Shown here: positions 23,955 through 31,393 of the stretch, in pieces
Layout: each line of letters begins with the position of its first letter
Numbering within the stretch: position 1 is the stretch's first letter
NCBI GenBank assembly: GCA_017881055.1
Contig: JADGRF010000261.1
Span: forward strand, 1 to 42,478
Direction of reading: 5' to 3'
Origin: Sandaracinaceae bacterium
Lineage (GTDB): Bacteria; Myxococcota_A; Polyangia; Polyangiales; JAFGIB01
DNA length: 42,478 bases
Position numbers and translations under genes: made by a program
The notes under the pieces: model-generated
Told to the model about the DNA's origin: nothing
The model's database searches: none
The model's input: only the letters and a program-made list of their open reading frames with translations

Positions 23955-24839
23955 ATGCGCTTCACGCTGCGTCAGCTCGAGGTGTTCTTGGCCGTGGCCG
24001 AAGGGCAGAGCGTGAGCCGCGCCGCCGAGCACCTGTTCATGTCGCAGTCGGCGGTGAGCAGCGCGCTGGCCGATCTCGAGCGCCAGTTCGAGATCCAGTT
24101 GTTCGACCGCATCGGCAAGCGGCTGCAGCTGAGCGCGCTCGGGCGCACGCTGCGCCCGCGCGCGGAGGCGCTGCAGGCGCAGGCCTCGGAGCTGGAGCAC
24201 GCGCTCGTGGGCCAGAGCGAGATCTCGCTACGCATCGGCGCCACGCTCACCATCGGCAATTATCTAGCCGTGCCGCTGATGGCGCGCTTCATGCGCGACA
24301 ATCCCGGGGCGCGCGTCACGCTCGAGGTCGCGAACACGCAGGAGATCGCGCGCAAGGTGGCGAACTTCGAGATCGACGTGGGCTTGGTCGAGGGCGAGCT
24401 GTCCGAGCCCGAGCTGGAGGTCACGCGCTGGTGCGACGACGAGCTTGCCGTGTTCTGCGCGCCCACGCATGCGTTCGCGAAGAAGCGCACGCTACGCGAT
24501 GCGGATCTGACCAGCGCCGCCTGGATCGTGCGCGAGCGCGGCTCGGGCACGCGTCAAGCCTTCGAGCATGCGATGCGCGGGATTCTGTCGGAGCTCACCA
24601 TTGCGCTCGAGCTGCAGCACACCGAGGCGATCAAGAGCGCGGTGGAGGCCGGGCTCGGCGTAGGCTGCGTCTCGCACATCGCGCTCGAAGAGGCGTTTCG
24701 CCACGGCGACCTCGTACGCTGCAAGGTTCCGCAGCGCAGCTTCGAGAGGCAGTTCAACTTCGTGCTGCACAAGGACAAATTTCGCTCAGGGGGCCTTCTG
24801 CGCTGGCTGGAGCTGTGCCGAAGCCAGGCGCGCAGCTGA
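23955..24839 (+). CDS. finR: LysR-family regulator, FinR-like
   Basis: 294 residues from ATG 23955 (MRFTLRQLEVFLAVAEGQSV). Winged helix-turn-helix: SRAAEHLFMSQSAVSSALAD then LERQFEIQLFDRIGKRLQLS. The effector domain begins LRIGATLTIGNYLAVPLMAR and contains RERGSGTRQAFEHAM, the CysB/CbbR-like cofactor-pocket segment. Divergent placement 73 bp from fpr matches the finR-fpr pair. The symbol is by context and family, not proven. Confidence 0.88.
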   Translation: MRFTLRQLEVFLAVAEGQSVSRAAEHLFMSQSAVSSALADLERQFEIQLFDRIGKRLQLSALGRTLRPRAEALQAQASELEHALVGQSEISLRIGATLTIGNYLAVPLMARFMRDNPGARVTLEVANTQEIARKVANFEIDVGLVEGELSEPELEVTRWCDDELAVFCAPTHAFAKKRTLRDADLTSAAWIVRERGSGTRQAFEHAMRGILSELTIALELQHTEAIKSAVEAGLGVGCVSHIALEEAFRHGDLVRCKVPQRSFERQFNFVLHKDKFRSGGLLRWLELCRSQARS

Positions 24840-24891
24840 CACGATCGCGCCCCTCATTTCACGCGCGGCACCGGCTCTCGCTCGGAGGAAA

Positions 24892-24996
24892 TTGCTTCGG
24901 GCGCCTCCTGCGCACACCATCCCGATGGTCCTGACCGGCACGCTGATCCTCGCGTTCGGCTGGTTCGGCTTCAACCCGGGCTCCACCTTGGGGTCC
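24892..24996 (+). pseudogene. Remnant of an ammonium transporter (Amt) gene
   Basis: About 35 codons read APPAHTIPMVLTGTLILAFG then WFGFNPGSTLGS. HxIPMxxxGTxILxFGWFGFNPGSTL is a highly conserved segment of Amt/AmtB ammonium channels. Nothing recognisable precedes or follows in any frame, so this is an isolated fragment of a ~400-residue membrane protein, left by deletion. Confidence 0.75.
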
Positions 24997-25013
24997 AGAG
25001 CACGAGCACGCAG

Positions 25014-26165
25014 CTACGCGTTCTCTTCGTCGTGTTGGCGTGCGTGCTCGAGCAGCACGTGCGTCGTGGACAGCTCGACTACGTCCTTGGCGCTCACCTG
25101 CGTGGTCGTGAACTCGAAGTGGCCTGTGCGCCAGTCGAGCACGTGGAAGAACCGCGCTAGGCCAGTCAAGTCGTCCAGCGAGGCGTCGAGGTCGATGCGC
25201 ATCACCGCGCCGCCTGACAGGTGCAACGTGGCCTTCTCGCCGTCGTGCACGAGCTGCAGCACGCCCGAGCGGCGCTCCAGTTCGGCGAACGCGAGGAAGC
25301 TGGTGAGCGGCATTTTGGCGAGATCCCCGCGCATGCTGCCCGGAAGGCCGTGGTTGGCTTCGTTGGCGCGCTCCAGCACGCGCTCCACGCGCGCGATCAG
25401 CTCGACGCTCGTGAAGGGCTTGGCAACGTAGTCGTCCACGCCCAGCTCGTAGCCGCGCAGGCGCTCGTCGTCGCTCGTGAGATCGGTCAGGAACACGACC
25501 GGCATGCGGCGCAGTGACGGTCGGGCGCGTACCAACCTGAGCAGCTGCCAACCATCCATGCCCGGCATGGTGATGTCGCTGATCAACACGCTCGGTTGCT
25601 CGCGCAGCGCTACGCTCAGGGCTTCGAAGCCGTTGGCGGCGGTCGTGACCTCGAAGCCGGAGTCGCGCATGGCCTGCGCGGCTTGCTCGCGGAAGCGTGG
25701 GTTGTCGTCGACTACCAGCACGCGCGCGCCAGCCGTCCAACTCGGAGCGACCTGCTCTTGGCTGGCGGCCTCGTGCAGGTACTCCGCCAGCTGCTCAGTC
25801 GAGCGCTCACCCCAGATCTCGAGCAGCTCGAGCGCCATGCCTGCGGCTTGCCCGTCGCGTGCTTCCTGCGTGCTCACGGTGGCCACGACGCGAGCCACCG
25901 TCTTCACGGCCCTCGCTTGCGGCGATGGACGAATGTCCAGCCGGACGGTACTACCGAGCGCGAGCGGCCGATCGGTCTCGACGAAGATACTCGTCAGCTG
26001 CACCTCGAGGCTCTCGAGCGTCGGCGTCGACTCACGCTCGACGATCTTGGCTTGCAGCTGGGAGCGGCGAGCCCCCCACGCACGCACAGAAGGCCGTTCC
26101 GAGCGACGTACAGTCACGTCGTCCAGGGTAGGGGATCGCGTCTTTTGTTGCCAGATAGAGCGCAA
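25014..26165 (-). CDS. PilZ-like / receiver / DUF4388 regulatory protein
   Basis: 383 residues. The N-terminal PilZ-like domain (about 22-125: LEVQLTSIFVETDRPLALGS, AGMALELLEIWG) suggests cyclic-di-GMP or related binding, though the classic RxxxR motif is not obvious. The receiver spans about 147-265 with D153/D154, phospho-acceptor D197 (VLISDITMPGMDG), T227 and K249 (DYVAKPF), all intact. A C-terminal DUF4388 domain (275-375, GDLAKMPLTSFLAFAELERR) is common in gliding/type IV pilus regulators of myxobacteria. No DNA-binding domain. The partner kinase is not in the neighbourhood. Confidence 0.88.
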   Translation of the reverse strand: MRSIWQQKTRSPTLDDVTVRRSERPSVRAWGARRSQLQAKIVERESTPTLESLEVQLTSIFVETDRPLALGSTVRLDIRPSPQARAVKTVARVVATVSTQEARDGQAAGMALELLEIWGERSTEQLAEYLHEAASQEQVAPSWTAGARVLVVDDNPRFREQAAQAMRDSGFEVTTAANGFEALSVALREQPSVLISDITMPGMDGWQLLRLVRARPSLRRMPVVFLTDLTSDDERLRGYELGVDDYVAKPFTSVELIARVERVLERANEANHGLPGSMRGDLAKMPLTSFLAFAELERRSGVLQLVHDGEKATLHLSGGAVMRIDLDASLDDLTGLARFFHVLDWRTGHFEFTTTQVSAKDVVELSTTHVLLEHARQHDEENA

Positions 26166-26383
26166 GGCCGTGTGGGTCTTCAGAACACCACCTCGGACAA
26201 GACGCCCTCGAGCCCCTGGATCAGCTTCGCAAGCCCGCCAGGTGTGTCGCCGGGCGAAGCTACCATTGCAGCACTACTCAGGTGAACCGATTGGGGCTCC
26301 TGGTGGAACTACTCCCACACGACTTTCGATGGCTGCTCGGCCATTGGGAAACCATGAACATCCGACTTGCCGCGGGAGTGCCA

Positions 26384-27436
26384 ATGATGACCTCGAGATT
26401 ACGCGCAGCATCGTGCCCAGTTGCATCCCCGCTTGCATCCCCGCGCAGCAGCTTTTGGCTCTGCACGATGGTTCTGATAGCTGCCTGTTCAGGCAGCCCC
26501 ACTCCCGGAAATGCCAATGGTGGCGCGGGTAGCGGCGCTAACGGCGGGGGCACCATCGGCAATCCGGTGCTCGGCACCGGCGGCAACGCCGATGGCGTCG
26601 GTGCCCCGTGCAGCTCGAGCCAGGACGGCCAGACCCGCAGCTGCTGCGGCACCGGCAGCCAGACCTGCGGCGGCACGGTCGAATTCAAGATGTGGGGTCC
26701 ATGCCTCAACCCGCAGGGCCAGCAGGTCACCTGCTCGGTCCCGAACGATCCGGGCGGCTGTGGCAAGGGTGAGTTCGGTCCGCTCTGTCCGGACGGCGGC
26801 AGCCCGACCGTACCCAACTCTCCAGGCGGCTGTGGCAAGGGCGAGTTCGGCCCGCAGTGCGCAGACGGTGGCGTCCCGCCGCTGCCCTCGCTCTGCACGG
26901 ACGAGTCGATCAACAACGAGCCCGAGATTCTCGTGGGCTACGAGCCGGGCACGGGTCAGACGGTCGGCAAGAACGGGCAGATCAAGGTATGGGTGAACGA
27001 CGAGCGCCCCGAAATCATCGCGCCAATGGAGCAGGTCGACAACGCGACCGGCGCGATCACCATGGCGGGCGACCGCACGGCCAAGGCAGCTGACGGCTAC
27101 CTCTGGGAACCCGCGCTGTACATTGCACCGCTCACCGCTGAGAGCGGCGGCCCCGCGCACTTCCCGCAGTTCATCAAGGGTTGGTACAACAACGTGCCGC
27201 CCGCGAACGGTGGTGCGCGCGGCGGCTCCCGGCTGCCGGTCATGGGCGTCCAGACGATGGCGGCTGGCGATCCCGTGCCCGCCAGCGCGCAGCTGTCGGA
27301 GAAGTACACAACGGAAGTGATCTGGGATGTCGCCTCGCTCGGGCTCGCGCCCGGTACGTACATCGCCGAGTTCGTGATCCACGACGGCGATCGCGACCGC
27401 GGTGTAGGCTGCGTCACGATCACGATCACCAACTGA
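26384..27436 (+). CDS. Gly/Cys-rich surface lipoprotein
   Basis: 350 residues from ATG 26384, preceded by GGGAG. The signal peptide ends MVLIAACSGS (lipobox Cys). An Asn/Gly linker (PTPGNANGGAGSGANGGGTI) precedes a Cys-rich part (CSSSQDGQTRSCCGTGSQTC) and a near-tandem repeat in which PGGCGKGEFGP occurs twice. The C-terminal ~200 residues are beta-rich and end in CVTITITN. Such proteins are frequent outer-surface lipoproteins in myxobacteria, possibly for adhesion or carbohydrate contact; function unknown. A stem-loop directly follows the stop codon. Confidence 0.8.
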   Translation: MMTSRLRAASCPVASPLASPRSSFWLCTMVLIAACSGSPTPGNANGGAGSGANGGGTIGNPVLGTGGNADGVGAPCSSSQDGQTRSCCGTGSQTCGGTVEFKMWGPCLNPQGQQVTCSVPNDPGGCGKGEFGPLCPDGGSPTVPNSPGGCGKGEFGPQCADGGVPPLPSLCTDESINNEPEILVGYEPGTGQTVGKNGQIKVWVNDERPEIIAPMEQVDNATGAITMAGDRTAKAADGYLWEPALYIAPLTAESGGPAHFPQFIKGWYNNVPPANGGARGGSRLPVMGVQTMAAGDPVPASAQLSEKYTTEVIWDVASLGLAPGTYIAEFVIHDGDRDRGVGCVTITITN

Positions 27437-27451
27437 GCTGGCCTCGCCAGC
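27437..27451 (+). terminator. Stem-loop after the surface lipoprotein gene
   Basis: GCTGGC-CTC-GCCAGC begins on the base after the TGA stop, followed about 10 nt later by TTTGTGTTT. The stem is short (6 bp) and the T-run imperfect, so termination is plausible but not certain. Confidence 0.45.
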
Positions 27452-27585
27452 GAGATGGGCGTTTGTGTTTGGTGCGGTGTCAGCTGGAACATGATCGAGT
27501 CGGCTCAGAGCGTGCGGCTGGCGGTCAGCGTGGCTGCCAGTCGGCTTCGGGGTCCAGTCCTTCCGCGAAAGGCCGGCAGCACGCG

Positions 27586-29079
27586 TCAGGGGTCGACTCT
27601 AGTGACGATCACGCCGCCGTAGCGTGCGGTTTCTGGGCGAAAGCCAGCCTGGGCAAGCCGCTCGATCAAAGGCGGCAGGCCCTCGCGCTGCGGTGCCGGG
27701 AAGTCCGGTATGGCCTCTGCGAACAGCCACACGCGCTGATGACGTGCGAGCTGCGCGCGAGCGAGCGCGAGCAGCTCGGCGCGCGAGCGTAGAGGTGCGC
27801 GCAGCCAATTTCCGATCTCCTGCCCTCGGTCCGAGTAGTTGCCCGTGAAGCCGGTCAGCCTGGGCGCTCGCGTCAAGTCCCATGCGTACGTCGTGGCTAG
27901 GCTCAGCGTGTAGGGCAGCATGATCAACAGGTCGCGTGGTGATGCGTTCGCGACTACGTGCGCAGCTGCAACCTCCGCGACCTCGGGCTCGCGCGTGAAG
28001 CGGTAGGCTTCGGCGGCCGCTTGCAGCTGCACGACGGTCAAGGCTGCGACCAAGGCGTAGCGCAGCCATGTGCGCTCACGCAGCGCCTCGAGGCCGACCG
28101 CGAGCAGGAGCGAGAACAGCAGCGTCGACCATTGCAGCGCCCGCGCGATGAACATGGGCTTCAGCAGGCTGCCGAGCAGGAGCAGCATCGGCTGACCGAC
28201 CAGCACGACCAGGAACAATGCCAACGTGCGCGGCTGCTTGCGCGACAGCCACAAGGACGCGGCTGCGCCCGCATACACGATCGGCTTGCACCAACGCGCA
28301 TAAGGATACGTGGCGGTGAGCTGTGCGTAGACATTCGCGAGCGTGGTCTTGGGAATCCAGGCGACTGCGGCGCCGGTGGGACCCGTGGCTTGCGCGATCA
28401 GGTTCGGCAGCCAAAACAGAAACGGCACGCAGGCCAGGCTCGTGAAGGCTGCGAAGCGGACGAGGAACGATCGGTCGAGCGCGCGCTGCAGGTACGCAGC
28501 GGTGAATACGAATGCGCCGAGCAGGGGCAAGAGCAGGATTGCCGTGTTGTGCAGGACGAGCGCGATCGCCACCGAGAGTGTGTAGCCGATCCAGGCGAAT
28601 AGCCTGCGGCGTGGTTGGAGCTCCGTGCCGGGTAGCACGGCCAAGAGACACGCGAATGCCAGCGCGCACGTCAGCGTGAGCAGCGAGTAGCAGCGGATCT
28701 CGCGCGCGTAGTGGAGGTGCACCGGCGCGCTGATGAACAGCAGTGCGGCCACGGTTGCAACCGAGCGGCCGTGCAGGCGTCGACCGATCGCGTACACGAC
28801 GGGGATGCTGCCGGCGCCAAACAGCGCAGGGAGCGTGCGCATCGCGAAGCGCGAGTCGCCCCAGAAAAACCAGGCCTTCTGCAGGATGTAGTAAAGCGGC
28901 GGATTGGTCTCGAGCGCGCTCTTCGGTCCGAGTAGATCGGCAAGTGGCGCCGATGCGAGCAGATAGGTCGCGTGCTCGTCTTGCCAGAATCTCTGGTTGC
29001 CGAGCGCGAACAAGCGCAGCAGAAGCCCTGTGAGAGTCAGGACCGCGAGCACCGCTGTTTCGGAGGAGGGACGTCGCAT
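27586..29079 (-). CDS. GT39/ArnT-like membrane glycosyltransferase
   Basis: 497 residues from ATG 29079 (a GTG at 29091 is an alternative). About ten membrane segments. The first periplasmic loop has the catalytic-type D-E pair in NQRFWQDEHATY (D34/E35), as in PMT/ArnT-type transferases that use polyprenyl-phosphate sugars. Further family features are ETNPPLYYILQKAWFFWGDS, RTLPALFGAGSIPVVYAIGR and HLHYAREIRCYSL. The C-terminal domain is periplasmic. Acceptor unknown; it lies downstream of the carrier-protein operon in the same direction but is separated by about 870 bp. Confidence 0.88.
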   Translation of the reverse strand: MRRPSSETAVLAVLTLTGLLLRLFALGNQRFWQDEHATYLLASAPLADLLGPKSALETNPPLYYILQKAWFFWGDSRFAMRTLPALFGAGSIPVVYAIGRRLHGRSVATVAALLFISAPVHLHYAREIRCYSLLTLTCALAFACLLAVLPGTELQPRRRLFAWIGYTLSVAIALVLHNTAILLLPLLGAFVFTAAYLQRALDRSFLVRFAAFTSLACVPFLFWLPNLIAQATGPTGAAVAWIPKTTLANVYAQLTATYPYARWCKPIVYAGAAASLWLSRKQPRTLALFLVVLVGQPMLLLLGSLLKPMFIARALQWSTLLFSLLLAVGLEALRERTWLRYALVAALTVVQLQAAAEAYRFTREPEVAEVAAAHVVANASPRDLLIMLPYTLSLATTYAWDLTRAPRLTGFTGNYSDRGQEIGNWLRAPLRSRAELLALARAQLARHQRVWLFAEAIPDFPAPQREGLPPLIERLAQAGFRPETARYGGVIVTRVDP

Positions 29080-29306
29080 CCCGGAGGTCACGCTGGCCGG
29101 GACAACGGAGTTGGTCCGACGCTTATTCCGCGCGTCCTAGCACGACTTTCCCCTTGGCGGTGTGACGTTTCGGCGCGCAGCCGGCCACAGAGTAGAGCTG
29201 CAATCGCAGCATCAGATCGCCCGCCGGTTGCCGACGACGCCGTGACGTTTCCGATCACGGGCTTCGACGCCGGCTCGCTGTCGATGCCCCCGGGTCCTCG
29301 ATCAGG

Positions 29307-29444
29307 GCACGGATCGAACACGGCCACGCTGCCCGCATCGCCGATCGGGACCCCGAGGCGCTCGCGCCCAGGCTCGTACGCGATGGAGTCGAGCGTGACG
29401 GGCGCGCTCGCGCCTGGCAAGGGATAGATCGATGATGTCAGTTG
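29307..29444 (-). pseudogene. Fragment of a YncE/SMP-30-like beta-propeller gene
   Basis: About 46 codons read QLTSSIYPLPGASAPVTLDS then IAYEPGRERLGVPIGDAGSV and AVFD. The 'LPGA.APVTLD.IAYEP.R.R.WVP.GDTGSV.V.D' pattern is the first blade of YncE-like propeller proteins. The remaining blades are absent. The 29080-29500 stretch otherwise holds nothing recognisable. Confidence 0.5.
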
Positions 29445-29500
29445 CAACTGTGCGCTGGCCGCTGGGCCATTCACTGCGCTCCGCGTTCTCGCGCGCTTGA

Positions 29501-29911
29501 TCAGAGCTGGTCGGCCTTCACACACGTCCAGCGCCAGGAGCAGTGGATCACGTTGATGCAATAGCATTCGGACACCGGTTGGCATCGGGTTTGGTGCACC
29601 ATGCTGGGCGGCATTTCCGGCGGACCGCCTGGGCAGTCTGCGATCGGCTTTTCGTCCGAGCCACCGGTCAGCATGTTGATGAGGTACGGCGACGCGAGCG
29701 CGAAAAGCAGCAGCCACCACGGCCAAAGCTTCAGCAGCTTTCTGCGCAGCTCCTTCGGGGAGAGCGGCGCGTCGTCCTTCGCGTCCCTCGCGTCCTTGCG
29801 CTTGCGTCGGCTCGGGTTGCCCGGCGGGCGAATCGAGGCCGGCGCGGCGCCGGCCGGTCTCAGCGAGACGCGCAGCTCATCCGGGGGTCGCGGTCGCCGA
29901 CTGTCCGCCAT
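29501..29911 (-). CDS. Small single-pass membrane protein with Cys-rich C-terminus
   Basis: 136 residues from ATG 29911 (ATG 29932 adds seven). A basic Arg/Pro-rich cytoplasmic N-terminus is followed by one membrane helix (LWPWWLLLFALASPYLINML) and an extracytoplasmic tail with six Cys (ADCPGG, QTRCQPVSECYCINVIHC, WTCVKADQL), likely disulfide-bonded. No family recognised. It follows the second acetyltransferase gene by 36 bp and could belong to the same transcript. The spacing of DNA units GATGGCGGAC just upstream creates two alternative starts. Confidence 0.6.
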   Translation of the reverse strand: MADSRRPRPPDELRVSLRPAGAAPASIRPPGNPSRRKRKDARDAKDDAPLSPKELRRKLLKLWPWWLLLFALASPYLINMLTGGSDEKPIADCPGGPPEMPPSMVHQTRCQPVSECYCINVIHCSWRWTCVKADQL

Positions 29912-29947
29912 CGCAGTCCGCCATCGTCTCAACCTTCGTGGCCATGT

Positions 29948-30616
29948 TCAAGTCGAGCGCGTGCTCGACTCGCGCGGCTGGGGCGCGTCGCTCGCGGTCG
30001 GTTCTAGGATCTTGTCCAGATCTACGCGCCGGCACGGGTTGCCGAGCGCAGTGGCGCCGGCCGGCAAGTCTTCGGTGAGCACCGTGTTCGGACACACGAA
30101 CGCGTCGTCGCCGACGCTGATGCGGCCACCGACGCACGCGCGCGGGCCGATCTCGACGCGGTTGCCAATGATCGGTGAGTCGTGCCCGTCCGGCCGCGCC
30201 AGGCCAATGGTCGCGGGGCCACGGATGATCACGTCGTCCCCGACCGACCACGCGCCCATCACGATGCAGCCGTGGTGCTCGAAGCGCACGCGCCGACCGA
30301 GCCGCATGTTGTACGGCAGATCGATGCCGAAGAGCGCAATCACCGAGTGATACGCAGCTCGGTATGCCGCCGTCAGCGGCGCCCGCAGCGTGGCGGAGCG
30401 CACGCCCATGCGCCAGTTGCCCATGCGATGGACGCTGAGCGCGATGAAGCCCGGCGAGAGCAGCGAACGGCCGTGCGTCTCGTAGTCTTCCTCGATCAGC
30501 TCGAAGATGCCGATGTCAGCTGGATTGGCGTTCCCGTCGCCAGGCGGCATGGGGCCGAGCGCGCCAGAGCGTGGATCACCTTCGGGTGGCATGCTGCTCT
30601 TGGCCACGTGCCTCAT
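29948..30616 (-). CDS. CysE-like hexapeptide acetyltransferase, paralogue 2
   Basis: 222 residues from ATG 30616; the ATG overlaps the stop of the previous gene as ATGA, which decides the start. An N-terminal helical part (IGIFELIEEDYETHGRSLLS, FIALSVHRMGNWRMGVRS) leads to a left-handed beta-helix (FEHHGCIVMGAWSVGDDVII, GNRVEIGPRACVGGRISVGD). The layout is that of serine O-acetyltransferases used in polysaccharide or natural-product loci. The active-site-like His pair HHGC is kept. It is a diverged copy of its upstream neighbour. Acceptor unknown. Confidence 0.82.
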   Translation of the reverse strand: MRHVAKSSMPPEGDPRSGALGPMPPGDGNANPADIGIFELIEEDYETHGRSLLSPGFIALSVHRMGNWRMGVRSATLRAPLTAAYRAAYHSVIALFGIDLPYNMRLGRRVRFEHHGCIVMGAWSVGDDVIIRGPATIGLARPDGHDSPIIGNRVEIGPRACVGGRISVGDDAFVCPNTVLTEDLPAGATALGNPCRRVDLDKILEPTASDAPQPRESSTRST

Positions 30617-31263
30617 GAAGGGAGAATCCGCGCAGGCACTCCCATCACGGTGGCTTCGGGCGGGACGTTCTTGATCACCAGGGAGTTGGCGCCGATCATG
30701 GCATCGTGACCGACGCGCACGTTGCCGAGCACGCACACGCCGGAGCCGAGCTGGGCGCGATCCTCGATCACCGGCAGCTGACCGGCTTCGCCGTCGCGTG
30801 CGCGCAGCGGGCCGAGCGTGGTGTCGTGCCGAATCTGCACGTCGTTGCCGATGGTCTTGGCGTGCAGCCGCATACAGCCGCTGTGCCACAGGCGTACGCG
30901 GCGACCGAGCTGGACCTCGCGTGGTAGCTCGATGCCCCAGAGTAGGTCGACGCTGGTGGCCATGACCCTGTGGGCCGTGCCGAGCACTACGTTCGTGACG
31001 AGTGAGTCGGTCTTGGTGCCGTGCGTGCCGAGTCGATGCGCGACTACGGCCCACAGGCCCGGCTCGCTCGGATCGCGACCGTACGCCGCGAAGTCTTCCG
31101 CGAGCACCTCGCGCAAGCTGAGGTCGCTCGCCGTGCGTGAGTCCCCAGCGGCGGCATCCGCGGCGCGAACGCGGGGCGGCGTCTCGCTCGACCGGTTCGT
31201 GGCCGGGCGCAACGTACGCAGGCCTTGCTGAACCAGCGCTCCGATCCTTCCGGGGATTTTCAT
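30613..31263 (-). CDS. CysE-like hexapeptide acetyltransferase, paralogue 1
   Basis: 216 residues from ATG 31263 (MKIPGRIGALVQQGL). The helical N-terminal segment (LREVLAEDFAAYGRDPSEPG, LWAVVAHRLGTHG) matches serine acetyltransferase relatives, then hexapeptide repeats (LWHSGCMRLHAKTIGNDVQI, GSGVCVLGNVRVGHDAMIGA) and a PPEATVMGVPARIL end. Acetyl-CoA-dependent O-acetylation is the family reaction. It lies 130 bp after the glycoside hydrolase gene and is coupled to paralogue 2 by ATGA. Two such genes in tandem suggest acylation of a pathway product rather than cysteine synthesis. Confidence 0.85.
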   Translation of the reverse strand: MKIPGRIGALVQQGLRTLRPATNRSSETPPRVRAADAAAGDSRTASDLSLREVLAEDFAAYGRDPSEPGLWAVVAHRLGTHGTKTDSLVTNVVLGTAHRVMATSVDLLWGIELPREVQLGRRVRLWHSGCMRLHAKTIGNDVQIRHDTTLGPLRARDGEAGQLPVIEDRAQLGSGVCVLGNVRVGHDAMIGANSLVIKNVPPEATVMGVPARILPS

Positions 31264-31393
31264 GGCGTCACAGGTTCGGGCCGGGCCTTGGCGGAGCAAG
31301 GTAGTGAACTTCCCGAAGAGCCATCATGTCGACTTCGTTCCGTGCGTGCAACCCGGTCCGGCTGCAACCCGGTGCGGAGTCCAGGTCACGTAG

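Noticed and set aside
29948-31263. Assigning the two acetyltransferases as cysE for cysteine synthesis
   Set aside because: No cysK or other sulfur-assimilation gene is near; they are coupled paralogues behind a carrier-protein operon.
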